A stretch of 64,000 bases of DNA from Pinus tabuliformis (taxonomy: Eukaryota; Streptophyta; Pinopsida; Pinales; Pinaceae). The notes under the pieces were generated by a model, which saw only the letters and a program-made list of their open reading frames with translations, was not told where the DNA came from and did no database searches. The DNA lies in contig CM062818.1 of assembly GCA_031772625.1 (NCBI GenBank), forward strand, positions 1,678,548,167 through 1,678,612,166, read 5' to 3'. The translations under genes and the position numbers were made by a program. Positions 44,992-55,757 of the stretch are shown here, one piece after another (the first letter of the stretch is position 1; each line of letters opens with the position of its first letter).

Positions 44992-45642
44992 AGATTGGGT
45001 GAGCCTGATCTTTTGTCACCTTTGTGGCTGAAGTGCCTTTGTAGCTAGCTTGCCTGTGTGGTAGAATTGCCTATGTGGCTTGAAGTGCCTTTGTGGCCGC
45101 GTGTACACAAGAGCTCTGTGGTCAATTGAGCAGGTGGACTGCAGAACACCTGGCTCGGACTCAGATATTTTTTTTCTGAGTGGAAAGGATATTGGCGCGC
45201 TTTTCGCGCTGACAGAGGCGCCAGGAGGGGAATTGGCGCGAAATTTTTGGGATTAATCACGCCAGAGCGCCAGAACATCCGATTGGCGCGGAATTTTACG
45301 GATTAATCGCGCCAGCAGAATTACTCTAAGCGATTTTTGGTTGGCGCATATTTTCCGCTCGGGAAAGCGCCGATACAAAGGGGGATGCATCAATCTTCCT
45401 TCAAGGGGATCTGCGGGAAGCCTCAACTTCGTTTGGCGGTTTGCAAGGGGTGCAAATCGGCGAAGTTGCAGATCTATCTGGGAGAGGCAGATTGGATCAA
45501 TTTTGATCAGATCAATTCTTCGACTGTATTGGAAATGCCGAATTTGCTCATTGGAGCGGGATTGCCAGACACTGTAGATCGGTGGCAGAGGTGACAGATC
45601 GATTTGACAGGTATTGTTTTTTTTTTGTTGGGTAGATTCAGA
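44992..45642 (+). other. GC-rich hairpin leader of copia B
   Basis: The middle (45,190-45,375) repeats TTGGCGCG-type arms at about 45,192, 45,233, 45,283 and 45,341, each followed by a complementary CGCC-type arm and, in two units, by a shared GGATTAATC-like core. This gives a series of GC-rich stem-loops before gag. A GTGCCTTTGTGGC-like phrase repeats near 45,030-45,100. These could be packaging or dimerisation structures; that is inferred. Confidence 0.55.
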
Positions 45643-46851
45643 ATGAGTAATACGATGGAATCTTACCTTAACGAGTCTGGTAAACTTAATGGATCTAACT
45701 TCACGAATTGGAAGTTTAAGATCCTGACCTTGCTCGAGGGTGCGAATGCTTGGTCCATAGTTACAGGCGATGAGTAGAAGCCGAACGGAGGGCCACATGA
45801 GCAAGATTGGGAAAAACGAGAGAACAAGGCCAAAGTCTTGTTGAAGATGTCTATGAAGGACAATGTTATTGCGCACATCAGAGACTGTAAAACGTCCGCA
45901 GATATCTAGACGGAAATCAAAAGTCTGTATGAGACCCAGAATACAAGCCGAGTCTTGGCACTTAAAAGCAAGCTGTTTTCAATGAGGATGGATGAAAGGG
46001 AGACTGCTACTTCATTTGTTGCGCGAATTAAAGATGCGAAAGACGGATTGGGGGCCATTAGAGTGACGGTGTTTGATGAAGATCTTGTCGCAATCACAAT
46101 GAACGGGATGCGAGATGATTTTCAAACGTTCATCACTGGAGTGTCGGCAAGGGAGAAAGCGCCCACATTTGATGATCTCACAGGGATCTTGCAGCAAGAG
46201 GAGGAGCGGCGGCAGAACTTGAACCCCCAGAGTGATGATCTTGCGCTAATGGTGAAACGACGATCATTCAAAGGAAAACAGTCACAACAACAATCAAAGC
46301 AGAAAGAAGGAACATCACATAAGAACTCACATTCTCATAAAGGTATGCTTGCAAATCATTCTGAAAAGAAATGTTATTATTGTGGAAAGAAGGGTCATAT
46401 ACAGAGTGAATGTTATAAGAAGCAGGCTGATGATGCAAAGAGGAGGCAGGCAAGTGCAAAGCACAGAGGATACTTTGTTGAAGAAGAAGACTTCAGTCAT
46501 GAATTTCGACTGTTCACAGTCGACTGTGCCCTTTCAGCATCTAATGAGGATGGTATTTGGTATGTCGATTCCAGAGCATCCTCTCACATGACAGGTAAAA
46601 AGGAATTTTTTGATAGTCTTGAAGAAAGTATAAATGGATCAAAAATATATCTAGGAGATGATAGTAGATACGAGATTAAAGGTCATGGGGTGATTTCAGT
46701 TAAGTTACCAAATGGAAAAATTAGTCACCTTACAAATGTCTTATATGTACCTGGAATTAAGAAAAATATGATATCTGTATCCATGATGGATGATCAAGAT
46801 ATGCAAGTCAAGTTCTTCAAGACTCATTGTGTGATAAAGGATTGCAGGAAT
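45643..46851 (+). pseudogene. Copia B gag and protease
   Basis: The frame starts at ATG 45,643 (MSNTMESYL) and is broken by TAG at 45,775 and 45,907. The gag core includes LNGSNFTNWKFKI and later FSMRMDERETATSF. A zinc knuckle CYYCGKKGHIQSEC lies near 46,372. The protease has WYVDSRASSHMTGKKEFF near 46,560: the catalytic Asp-Ser-Gly reads Asp-Ser-Arg, so it should be inactive. It ends YVPGIKKNMISVS as copia proteases do; TAA at 46,852 follows. Confidence 0.9.
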
Positions 46852-47860
46852 TAAATAGTTGCAACAGGCATGTGAGTTAGAAGCTTATACAGATTGGATG
46901 CAAAAAGTATACCAAAGCAAGCCATGGTTGCAGGAGGATCGACAGCCGAACAACTTTGGCATCAGAGGTTCAGTCATTTGAATTTGCAGGACCTCATGTT
47001 ATTGCAAAAGAAATGTAAGGTCGAGAGGCTCCCTATATTCCGTAATATTCAGTTAAATTGTGATGGTTGTGCCTTAGGAAAAATTCATAGAGAACAATTT
47101 CCTGCGCATGATAGGAGGAAGGAAACAGACATTTTAGAACTAGTGCACACTGATGTATGCGGACCTATGCAGACAAGGTCGCTAGGAGGAGCATACTATT
47201 TTTTGTTATTTACTGATGACTGCACTAGATATTCATGGGTTTATCTTTTGAACTAGAAAAGTCAGACTTTTCAGTGCTTTATAGAATTTAAAACCTTGGT
47301 GGAAAAATAGTTTGGTAAGAGTATAAAAATTCTCCAATCTGATCAAGGGGGAGAATACAAGCTAAAGGAATTCATGAAATTCTGCAAATCTCACGGGATT
47401 GTTCAACAGTATACTATGCTACACACACCACAGCAGAATGGAGTTGCAGAGTGCAAAAACAGAACCGTGGTGGAGTGCGCAAGGAGTATGCTACAAGGTA
47501 AGGGTTTGTCTAATAGTTTTTGGGCAGAAGCTATCAACACTGCTGTATATTTGAAGAACAGAAGTCCTACCAGGTATCTTGGCTTCAAAACCCCTTTTGA
47601 AGCTCTACATGGATTTAAACCAGCAGTAAACCATCTAAGATTATTTGGGTCAAAAGAATTTGCCCATATACCCAAAGCTGATAGGAAGAAATTAGACCCT
47701 AAAGCAGTTAATTGCATCTTTGTTGGTTATGGCACAGAATTTAAAGCATATAAATTATTCAATCCTGAGTCTCATAAGACATTTGCAAGTAGGGATGTAG
47801 TGTTTCATGAATAGGTACAGGAAGGGAAAGATGACATTGGTGATGATTGGCACATTCCAT
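46852..47860 (+). pseudogene. Copia B integrase
   Basis: Same frame as gag. The zinc-binding module has LWHQRFSHLNLQDLM and CDGCALGK. The core shows LVHTDVCGPM (first catalytic Asp), LQSDQGGEY (second Asp) and NGVAECKNRT (catalytic Glu), all present. WAEAINTAVYLKNRSPT and HLRLFGSKEFAHIP follow. In-frame stops lie at 46,873, 47,254, 47,308 and 47,812. The integrase would insert cDNA; the stops disable it. Confidence 0.9.
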
Positions 47861-48770
47861 TGTTGTTGGAGGAAAGCAGCGAGGATGAAAGAGAGCAGGA
47901 GCAGAAAGAAGAGCAAAAAGAAGAAGAGCAAGAAGGTGATAATGCAAGCCCAGTTATAGCAGAGGAAATCAAATTTGAGGTAAGTCCCCTACCAACGAGA
48001 TTAGTTAGGAAGACTCAATTACCATTAAAATTGAGAAACTATGCTTTCATGTCAAAGGTTTTGAACATTTTAGAACCCTCTAATTACAAAGAAGCTAGTC
48101 AATTTAAGGAATGGAGAGCTGCAATGAATGAAGAGATGGAATCAATTCTTAGAAATGATACTTGGGATTTAGTTGAGCTGCCTAAGAATAAAACATCCAT
48201 AGGATGTAAATGGTTGTTTAACCAAAAATGAATGCAGACGGAAGTATAGAGAAGTTAAAAGCTAGGCTGGTTGCAAAAGGATATTCACAGCAGGAAGGTA
48301 TAGATTTTTATGATACTTTTGCACCTGTAGCAAAGTTAAATACAATCAGAATGCTTATTGCTTTAGCTACTAAATGTAATTGGGAATTACATCAGCTTGA
48401 TGTTAAATATGCATTTTTAAATGGTGATTTAAAATAAGAAATTTACTAAGTACAACCAAAAGGATTTGTAAAGCAGGGGCAGGAACATCTTGTTTGCATA
48501 TTGAAAAAGGTTTTATATGGTTTAAAGCAAGCACCCAGGTCTTGGTACGAAAAGGTTGATTCTTTCTTTGTAGAGCATGGTTTCCATAGAAGTTTAAATG
48601 ACCCAAATTTGTATACCAAGTACAATAATCAGGGGCATATTATTTTGATTTCTTTGTATGTGGATGACATGATTATAACAGGAAATGCAGATGATTTAAT
48701 CAGAGGAATCAAAAGGCTTATGGCACAAGTTTTTGAGATGAAAGATCTCGGAAGCCTTCACTAATGTTTG
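47861..48770 (+). pseudogene. Copia B reverse transcriptase
   Basis: A Glu/Lys/Gln-rich linker (about 47,860-47,960) precedes RT. RT motifs in order: [22 protein letters not shown], then a frameshift at the A-run near 48,221-48,229. Next come [32 protein letters not shown] (motif A), LYGLKQAPRSWY and YVDDMIITGN (catalytic YVDD, intact, about 48,655). Stops lie at 48,435, 48,447 and 48,762. Confidence 0.9.
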
Positions 48771-49625
48771 GGATTAGAAGTATGCAGAGATACTGGGCAA
48801 ACTTTTCTTACCCAAGGGAAGTATGCCAGAAATCTGTTGGAAAAGTTTGGTATGAATCAGTGTAGATCAGCAGCGACACCTTTGCAGCAGAATCTAAAAT
48901 TGAGCAGTGACGATGGCACTAAAGAGGTTGATGCCACAACGTACAGATAACTGGTTGGTAGCTTGATATATCTTACAACAACCAGACCTGACTTGGCATA
49001 CTCTGTTAGTGTGTTGAGCCAATTCATGTCGAAACCACTTGAAAGTCACTGGGTAGCAGCAAAGAGCGTGTTGAGGTATCTTTGTGGTACTATTAATTAT
49101 GGTATTTTATACACTTATGTATCTGATGTTACTCTAGCAGGTTTTTCAGACTCAGACTGGGCAGGTAACCTAGATGATTGGAGGTCCATCACAGGTTACG
49201 CATTCAACATAGGTTCCGGGGTCATAGCTTGGAGCAGCAACAAGTAGAGTACTGTATCCTTGTCTTCATGTGAAGCTAAGTATCAAGCATTGTGTGCAGC
49301 AACGTGTGAAGTAATCTGGTTAAGAAGGATTCTCAAAGATGCAGGAAAAGAACAGAAGAATCCCACTTCCATCAAAAGCGACAACCAGAGCACCATTAAA
49401 TTAGCATACAATCCAGTGTTTCACAAAAACACCAAACATATAGACACTCAGTTCCATTTTGTGAGAGAGAAAATACAGTCAAAAGAAATTTCGGTTGAAT
49501 ATTGTAAAACTTGTGACAATGTGGCTGATATTTTTACAAAGCCTCTTGCACGAGTGAAATTTGAATTGTTCAGAAAGATGCTAGGAGTCCAGGAGAACCC
49601 TTTCTCCATTGGGGGGGGGAGTTAA
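48771..49625 (+). pseudogene. Copia B RNase H domain and C-terminus
   Basis: This continues in the RT frame: TTTRPDLAYSVSVLSQFM, FSDSDWAGNLDDWRSITGY, SLSSCEAKYQALCAATCE, KHIDTQFHFVREKI and ADIFTKPLARVKFE, the standard copia RNase H string with its acidic residues. Stops lie at 48,948 and 49,245. The end lies in the G9 polypurine tract and TAA at 49,623. Confidence 0.9.
49610..49620 (+). promoter_or_regulatory. Polypurine tract of copia B
   Basis: A run of nine or ten G plus A lies immediately before the 3' LTR and is read as the Gly-rich end of the polyprotein. Confidence 0.8.
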
Positions 49626-49885
49626 AAATAATTAATATTATTTGTATTAATGGAGAAAATGGTTACATTGTTGTAACGTTCTCCCTAGTTTAGGATTAGT
49701 TCCTAAAGTTTAGGGGTTTGGGTGCAACTTCCTAATTCCTAGTATTGTATTTAATGATGTAATCTTTCATTGATGAAGAAGAGAGTGTACGAGAGTGATC
49801 TCTCTGTTTTGTGACTGTAGTCTCTAGGTGCAGGCCACACCTGAGAGCTACATCTCTTTCTTTTCAATTCTGTTCACATTTTATC
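49621..49885 (+). mobile_element. 3' LTR of copia B
   Basis: Partner of 44,711-44,976. It lacks an obvious TG at its start (GTTAAAAAT), which suggests a small terminal deletion. The sequence after it is the copia A leader, matching 43,960 onward. Confidence 0.85.
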
Positions 49886-49940
49886 TAGTTTTACAAAGGA
49901 GAAATTTAGGATTTTTGCAAAGAGAAATTTTTGGATAAAG

Positions 49941-50678
49941 ATGGCTTTCTCAAATTTCCAGCCCCAGTTCCCACCGTTTAGAGGGAAATATTATGATGTG
50001 TGGGCCATTAAGATGGCGACCACGTTGCAGACATATGATGTCCAATTTCGGTTTTAAGAACCTAAGGATGAAGCAGAAGCACGAGCTCTCAGTAATGCAA
50101 CTGCAGCTTATCCAGCAGGGAGTGGAATGAGCAATGTTCCATAAGATTATGATCATGTCTTCAACAAAAATAGCATGGGATACTTTGGCGACAAACTATA
50201 CATGTATGGCCAAAGTCACTATTTTTAAGTTGCAAAATACTAGGAGAGATTTTGAAACTCTGCAGATGAAGGAGATAGAGGACATCAATTCTATCATGAA
50301 TCGGGTTATAACTATCGTAAATTAGTTAAATATTTATGGTGAAGTTAAAGATCAAACAATGGTTGAGAAGGTCCTCAGATCTTTGTCTACCAAATTTGAT
50401 GTTGTGGTAGCAGCCATAGAAGAAGCCAAAGATTTGGCATCATTCATAGTTGATGAGTTGATGAGATCACTTCTATCGCATGAGGCAAGGATAGAAATAA
50501 GGATTCCACTTTAGAGACTGCTTTCAAAAGTTAGGTTTCTATTTCAAGAGACATAGGTCGAGGCAAAGGACAAAGCGGAAGATATGGTGGTCAAAGAGAT
50601 GGCCGAGATGAGCATGAACATGAAAGCGGAAGAAACTACAGAAGCTTCAACAATAATCAAAGATTTGACAAATCAAAG
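49941..50678 (+). pseudogene. Copia A gag, continuing copy
   Basis: ATG 49,941 opens the fourth MAFSNF copy (DUF4219-like start, DVWAIKMATTLQ). A frameshift near 50,130 leads into the UBN2-type core with STKIAWDTLATNY, KLQNTRRDFETLQMKE, VEKVLRSLSTKFDVVVAAIEEAKDL and LMRSLLSHEARI. An Arg/Gly-rich stretch (about 50,555-50,670) follows in another frame. Stops break it. Confidence 0.8.
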
Positions 50679-51155
50679 GTGAGATGTTATTATTGCAATA
50701 AATTTGGTCACTATGCTCGTGATTGTAGGAAGAAGATAGCTGATCAAGGGAACCAGAGAGCTAATGTCACTACAGAGAGTACTAACTCCATGTTCCTAGC
50801 TTGTCATACCATGCATGAACCTTCTGCTAGTGTGTGGTTGTTAGACAGTGGTTGCAATAACCACATGATAGGCAACAAGGATTTGGTTGCAAATTTCGAT
50901 CAATCTATGAAAATAGAAGTAAAATTACAATTATCCAAATTTAAAATGCATGAGGGAGTATCATTCGCTACACATATAAATGATTTAAAATCACTCATAA
51001 CACAGTTGGGGGAAACTGAGATGAAAATAGAAGATAAATATGCTAAAGCTATTTTGTTAAACAATTTACCTTCCAAATATGATAATGCTATTTTTACCCT
51101 CAGTCAATTTTGTTCCAAATCATTAGATGAAATGGTAGCAGCTATTTTAGCATAA
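50679..51155 (+). pseudogene. Fused zinc knuckle-protease-second gag frame of copia A
   Basis: An open frame of 158 codons. It starts with zinc knuckle CYYCNKFGHYARDC, then a protease box LLDSGCNNHMIGNKDL with an intact Asp-Ser-Gly. After IEVKLQLSKFKMHEGVSF it switches to a gag helical domain with HINDLKSLITQL, ILLNNLPSKYDNAIFTL and DEMVAAILA. A gag domain downstream of a protease is not the copia order, so two gags were joined, possibly by template switching. The frame is uninterrupted across the joint. Confidence 0.75.
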
Positions 51156-51460
51156 GAAAAGAGAATAAAACAGGTGATGCAGAGGATAACTTACAACATG
51201 ATATAACGCTATTTTCCAAGGGAAGGTTCCATAAAAACAAGAACTCATCAAATGTTTTTATTGCCAAAAACTTGGTCACACAACATTGTATTGTAAGATC
51301 TGTGTCAAGGATCTCTTAAATGGGAAATTAAAAGAATCTGCTAACTTAGCTACTGTTGAAGACTTGCCAGAAGAAAACTTTGAGGACCTCTCAGATTATG
51401 GTAGTGAAGATGAGTTCAATGCAAAACCTCTCAAACTTTTTTAAGCTATCAATGATGTAT
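51156..51460 (+). pseudogene. Second copia gag tail with zinc knuckle
   Basis: This continues the second gag after TAA 51,153. Another zinc knuckle, CFYCQKLGHTTLYC, lies near 51,258, followed by CKICVKDLL and an acidic segment with EDLPEENFEDLSDYGSEDE. Frameshifts separate it from the preceding frame. Confidence 0.65.
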
Positions 51461-52018
51461 GTTGTATCTAATTTATTTGGTGCAGAACCAATTATTGAAC
51501 AGTGTTGCATAATTCAAATTAGTGGTTCTTGGCGCTCGGAAACCCTTGAACACATCACTAGTTTGATTGTGTTTATACTATTATGGTTTGTTGTTCTTGG
51601 CGCTTGGAAACTCCTGAACAACAACTACATGTTACTGTATGAAATCCATGTGTGTGAAGCAGGTCAAGTTTTTAGATCATATTTTGAACACATTCAATAT
51701 TCAGACCATTTCCCTAACAAATGATGGATAGCCAAAAGTGAAATATCCGACATATGGTGATTAGTCCATAGGATGGTTAATCACTTGACAACTCTTATTG
51801 CAGAAGCCCCTGACGAGTCGAGTTGTCAATATTGTTGATCTTGCAAAGTTCGTGATCAATGGTTAGGTGTACTTTAAATGAGTCATAAGTAAGCTTGAAG
51901 ATGTGGAGAAAGAAAAAGCATCTAGATGACTGCAGAGTGGGTAGAGTTGTTGATGAAGACTAGTGAGACAAATATTATTTTTATTGTTATAATATGTGTT
52001 GTAATTGTGTATGTAATA
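51461..52018 (+). other. Copia A 3' interior, mostly unassigned
   Basis: One open run with no recognised domain (up to 51,724). Sequence near 51,790-51,900 may be a remnant of the RNase H C-terminus, but motifs are too poor for a call. Confidence 0.3.
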
Positions 52019-52030
52019 ATTAAAGGGGAG
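52019..52030 (+). promoter_or_regulatory. Polypurine tract of copia A
   Basis: ATTAAAGGGGAG lies directly upstream of the 3' LTR TG. Confidence 0.65.
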
Positions 52031-52234
52031 TGTTGGAAGATAATTCTTCCATGTATAATTTAGAATTAATTGCAGATTTGTAAGTAAATGTTTAGAGAAT
52101 ATCTCAACCTTCCTATTTATAATTGGAATTAGTTAGATCTCACAAAAACCATAAATATGTATTGTATCCTTCTGATTTAAAAAATATAATAAATTTTTTC
52201 CTCTATGTGTGTATCTCTCTATTTTTAACTAACA
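52031..52234 (+). mobile_element. 3' LTR of copia A
   Basis: It starts TGTTGGAAGATAATTC and ends TTTTTAACTAACA (204 bp). Its second half is part of a tandem duplication that extends outside the element (52,120-52,500). Confidence 0.7.
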
Positions 52235-52500
52235 CGAGAGTATAAGAAGACATGTGGCCTTCAATAACATGGGCGAATACACATTGGCGAATCACAATTT
52301 ATGTAATTGGAATTAGTTAGATCTCACAAGAACCATAAATATGTATTAAATATGTATTGTATCCTTGTGATTTAAAAAATATAATAAATTTTTTCCTCTA
52401 TGTGTGTATCTCTCTATTTTTAACTAACACGAGAGTATAAGAAGACATGTGGCCTTCACTAACATGGGCGAATACACATTGGCGAATCACAATTTATGTA
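52120..52500. repeat. Tandem duplication of LTR end plus flank
   Basis: Unit 1 at 52,120-52,303 and unit 2 at 52,304-52,500 are almost identical, joining the LTR's right half with about 70 bp of flank. Unit 2 also has an extra ATGTATTAA-type expansion. It arose after the LTR was in place. Confidence 0.9.
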
Positions 52501-53005
52501 TTCCATGTCGTTCTTAATGATTTCATTTCTTAGTGCATTGAGATGATCGACAACACCTAACACTCTTGATGCTCCTTTAAACACTCACGCCGAATTTTGG
52601 TTTTTTCCTTGGGAATTTCAGTGGCCACCATCCAGTGGTTTTGTGTAGTTTTTTCTTCATCCAGTGACAGCATTTTTTGAATTCTGATAGTTAACGGGTG
52701 GTGGCTGGTAGACCCTATTGGGAGATGTTACAACTTATGTTTCCACGACGGGTTCACTGGAGGATAGGACTGACGTATTCATTCAAGACACGATCTATTT
52801 GAGATCGACTGATTGCGTTTTCACTTCATCCGTCTTATTACATTTAATTGCACATCCTCGATATGTACGTCTTTGATCTTTGGATGCGATTTGGTTTTTA
52901 TTTATTTTCATACCTAATTTAGCTGCATTTGAGCAGCACAAGCTAGAGTAGGTCCTTTTGGTTGTTCATTAGGTTTACTCTCTTCTTTCCGAGTTAAAGA
53001 TGATG
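52501..53005. other. Unassigned stretch
   Basis: No ORF of note. Phrases near 52,560-52,900 have slightly higher GC than surroundings and could be part of an old LTR, but no terminus is identified. Confidence 0.25.
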
Positions 53006-53051
53006 TTTGTAGCAGTTAGAGGCTTTGGTTTGTAGCAGTTAGAGGCTTTGG
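53006..53051. repeat. 23-bp tandem duplication
   Basis: Two exact adjacent copies of TTTGTAGCAGTTAGAGG plus CTTTGG. Confidence 0.9.
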
Positions 53052-54317
53052 TTTGTGCTCATTTGTTTCTCCATCTATTGTGTCATATTCGCTAACGTGG
53101 ATGACATGATATAAGATGAGTCAAACGACAAACTCGGGGGAAGTTCTTGGGTTGCTTGCCATTTTGGAGGCTGGTGGGCTATTGACAACGTTGTACTGGG
53201 ATCGACACCTTGTCAACATGCAATTTCCCTCCTCTTATTGAGAATCCAATAAGAACTTCATTCACCATATGAATATCCAAAAATGCCCCCTCTTATAGTA
53301 TCACTTAAATGTAGTGACACTACAATTGTTTTTATTCATATTAATGAATATTTTTAAGTCAAGATATCTAAGTGTTACCAGATCCACTTTACAACGGAAT
53401 CTATATTATAATAAAATGTGAACAGTTTATATCACATCAATTATTTACAAGAATGTAATGTGTCAATCTGACCCATTTTTCGTTACATCAGAACATCTAT
53501 CAGTACAACATATGTGACGAAAATAACAACACAAATACAGAAACAATGTTCGACCCAAACATTTGAAAAAAATTGAACTTCTTAAAAAAATATTTTTTCA
53601 TCAACTTATCTATCACATCCATTTTAAAGTAATTAATACGCTTCTTATTTCATATTTTGTGTCAAATATTCAAATAAGTAGATTACCAGAAAAATATGAT
53701 CAAGAAGATGACCATAAATAACTTTAAAAGTTAGAAGAATTTGTATATCCTAACAATAGAAATTAAATAAGTCATACAATGAGAATTTATCACTCTTACT
53801 TTTATCCAAAGCTTCAGGTCTAACACTTATGCCATTACATTACCTTACCAAAAATTCAAACAGCTTTACCTCAGGTAGCATAGTCCTTTATTTGAGGGCA
53901 TGCCTAGCAACTTCAAAGTAAATGGCAGCCAGAAAGCTAAACATTCTAAAAGGTACATACAAAACGAGTGATGTGCAAGCCCTCCCAACTGAATCAGCAT
54001 GTATAAATCCATGTGATAATGTTGATATCATGAGCCCAGTAATATGAGATGTAACCATAAAGGTTCAATTCTTAGCTGCTTCTAATATATAGTTGGCAAC
54101 CTTTTCTGATGTCTCTGCGTGGTTGCAGTTGTACAAGCCAATTACTTTTGACATCTTCAATATCCATGTGTGAGTCTCTATACCTTCTGCATTATATTGT
54201 TGTCATTGTTGGAATCTACCTATATCATGTAAGTACAAAACCAATAACCAATTTCTTTATATACAATAAAATAAAATTATATATGTAATATTAAAAATAA
54301 ATTAATAAATATATAAT

Positions 54318-54322
<5 letters not shown>
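53052..54322. other. AT-rich stretch, nothing identified
   Basis: No recognised gene, element terminus or RNA. Confidence 0.3.

Positions 54323-54356
<34 letters not shown>
54323..54356. repeat. (TA)n microsatellite
   Basis: About 17 TA units in a very AT-rich neighbourhood. Confidence 0.95.
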
Positions 54357-54358
<2 letters not shown>

Positions 54359-55757
54359 TATATATTAACAATAAATTAATACATATATAATTATATTTGG
54401 TAGAGGAAAAATTAACAATATATTATAATAGATATCTCAAAATAATAACATTTCGATAATTTAAAGATATTAAATTCAAAATATTTCATTTAAAAGCTCC
54501 ATTTCATATTTGTAAGTTATGTATGTTGAGGAAAGAGGACTATAAAGATGATAGGGATATGGGTCTGGGTAAGTAATATAAAATTGTGTGGAAAGTTGAA
54601 TTGTGGACATGTAAGTTAGTAGAATTAAATTTAAATGATAAGGGTTTTAAGTGTATTTTATTTAGTTAATAATTAAGATAGTTATTTAATTATAGTTGGT
54701 AAATTTTGATAGGCATCAATTCATGATAAACATCAAAACACATATTTAGTTATAATTTTATTTAACTTATTATCGTTATTATTAATAACGATAAAAAAAT
54801 TAAAATATAAAACTTATACACATTTTAAAAAAACTTCACGATATTCTTAATTTGTAACAATATTTTATGTAAGAAAAATGCATTTTTAACCAATAAGATA
54901 AATGTTAATATAAAAGAATGGTGCAAGAGACGAGGCTCTAGTTATACTTACAAATGGGTAGATGTGAAGATTTATAAGAAACAAAGTCTATTGGATGCAA
55001 ATGGGTGGCTATAAATATTTATGAAGAAACTTTGTTAATGTGACGATCAATCCCATTAAGGGATCTGGTTAAATTATTCTTTCTTTTTAGTTTTAAGTTT
55101 TTTTAAGAAAATAAATGCGTGAATTCATATTATAACCCATCTGTAATAGTGAAATTCCATCACGTTCTTTAGCTATAATATACTTTAATTATGAAGTTAA
55201 TATTTTTAGTCAAATAAAAGTGTAAGCTCATATTACAATTTCACCAAATGATGCAATTGCAAATGAAATTTTCTATGTATACATACTAGTCCAAAGGGTC
55301 TAGATTGCTTACTCTCATCGAGGATGGGAGTCTCCAGATACCTAGGGTAAACAACGATCACTACGATGTTTTTTAGTAAGAAAATAATATATGTATTATA
55401 TATAGAAAAATACAATACATATATTTGATCTGATATATTCTATTTTGGATCAAATTGTTTACATAATGTTCCATAAACCAGTCCATATGCAAGTCATTTA
55501 CTATGTACATTCGGATATGCTAAGCCAAAATATACCTGACACTAGATATGAACCATCTAAACTGTTACCAACCATAGATCAGTATTAAACAAGAGTCTTT
55601 TGTTGCCATATCAACAAAATATAAGCAAAGTACTAAGTACCAAAAAACATAGCATGCAATATCATGAAACTTGCAGCATATCATCATTTTAGTTCTCACA
55701 AGAAAAACAAAACAACAAAACAATAGTTACTTATATGTGAATCCCTTGTTGTAGTTG
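54357..55757. other. AT-rich stretch downstream of LINE 3
   Basis: It may contain the 3' untranslated region of the minus-strand LINE. No clear poly-T marking its end is seen. No other gene is visible. Confidence 0.3.

Larger units (their letters stand above)
44711..49885 (+). mobile_element. Copia B, nearly full-length element nested in copia A
   Basis: Two LTRs of about 265 bp, differing at roughly a dozen positions, flank a primer site, a GC-rich leader, the complete gag-protease-integrase-RT-RNase H region and a G-rich polypurine tract. It is the most complete autonomous-type element in the window, but it has about 12 internal stops and one frameshift. The flanks do not show a target duplication; the host sequence on the two sides comes from different gag copies, so the locus was rearranged after or during insertion. 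Confidence 0.9.
42738..52234 (+). mobile_element. Outer copia element A with rearranged gag
   Basis: The 5' LTR (42,738 to about 43,193) and 3' LTR (52,031-52,234) share TGTTGGAAGATAATT starts and a long common stretch. Between them lie a leader, tandem gag-start copies, the whole of copia B, then gag, zinc knuckle and protease fragments and a second gag. No RT or integrase of its own is visible. It is an old, rearranged, non-autonomous element. Confidence 0.7.

Noticed and set aside
45253..45876. Open frame of 207 codons on the minus strand
   Set aside because: It is antisense to the GC-rich leader and gag of copia B. It has no motif and its openness follows from the hairpin leader and gag codon pattern.
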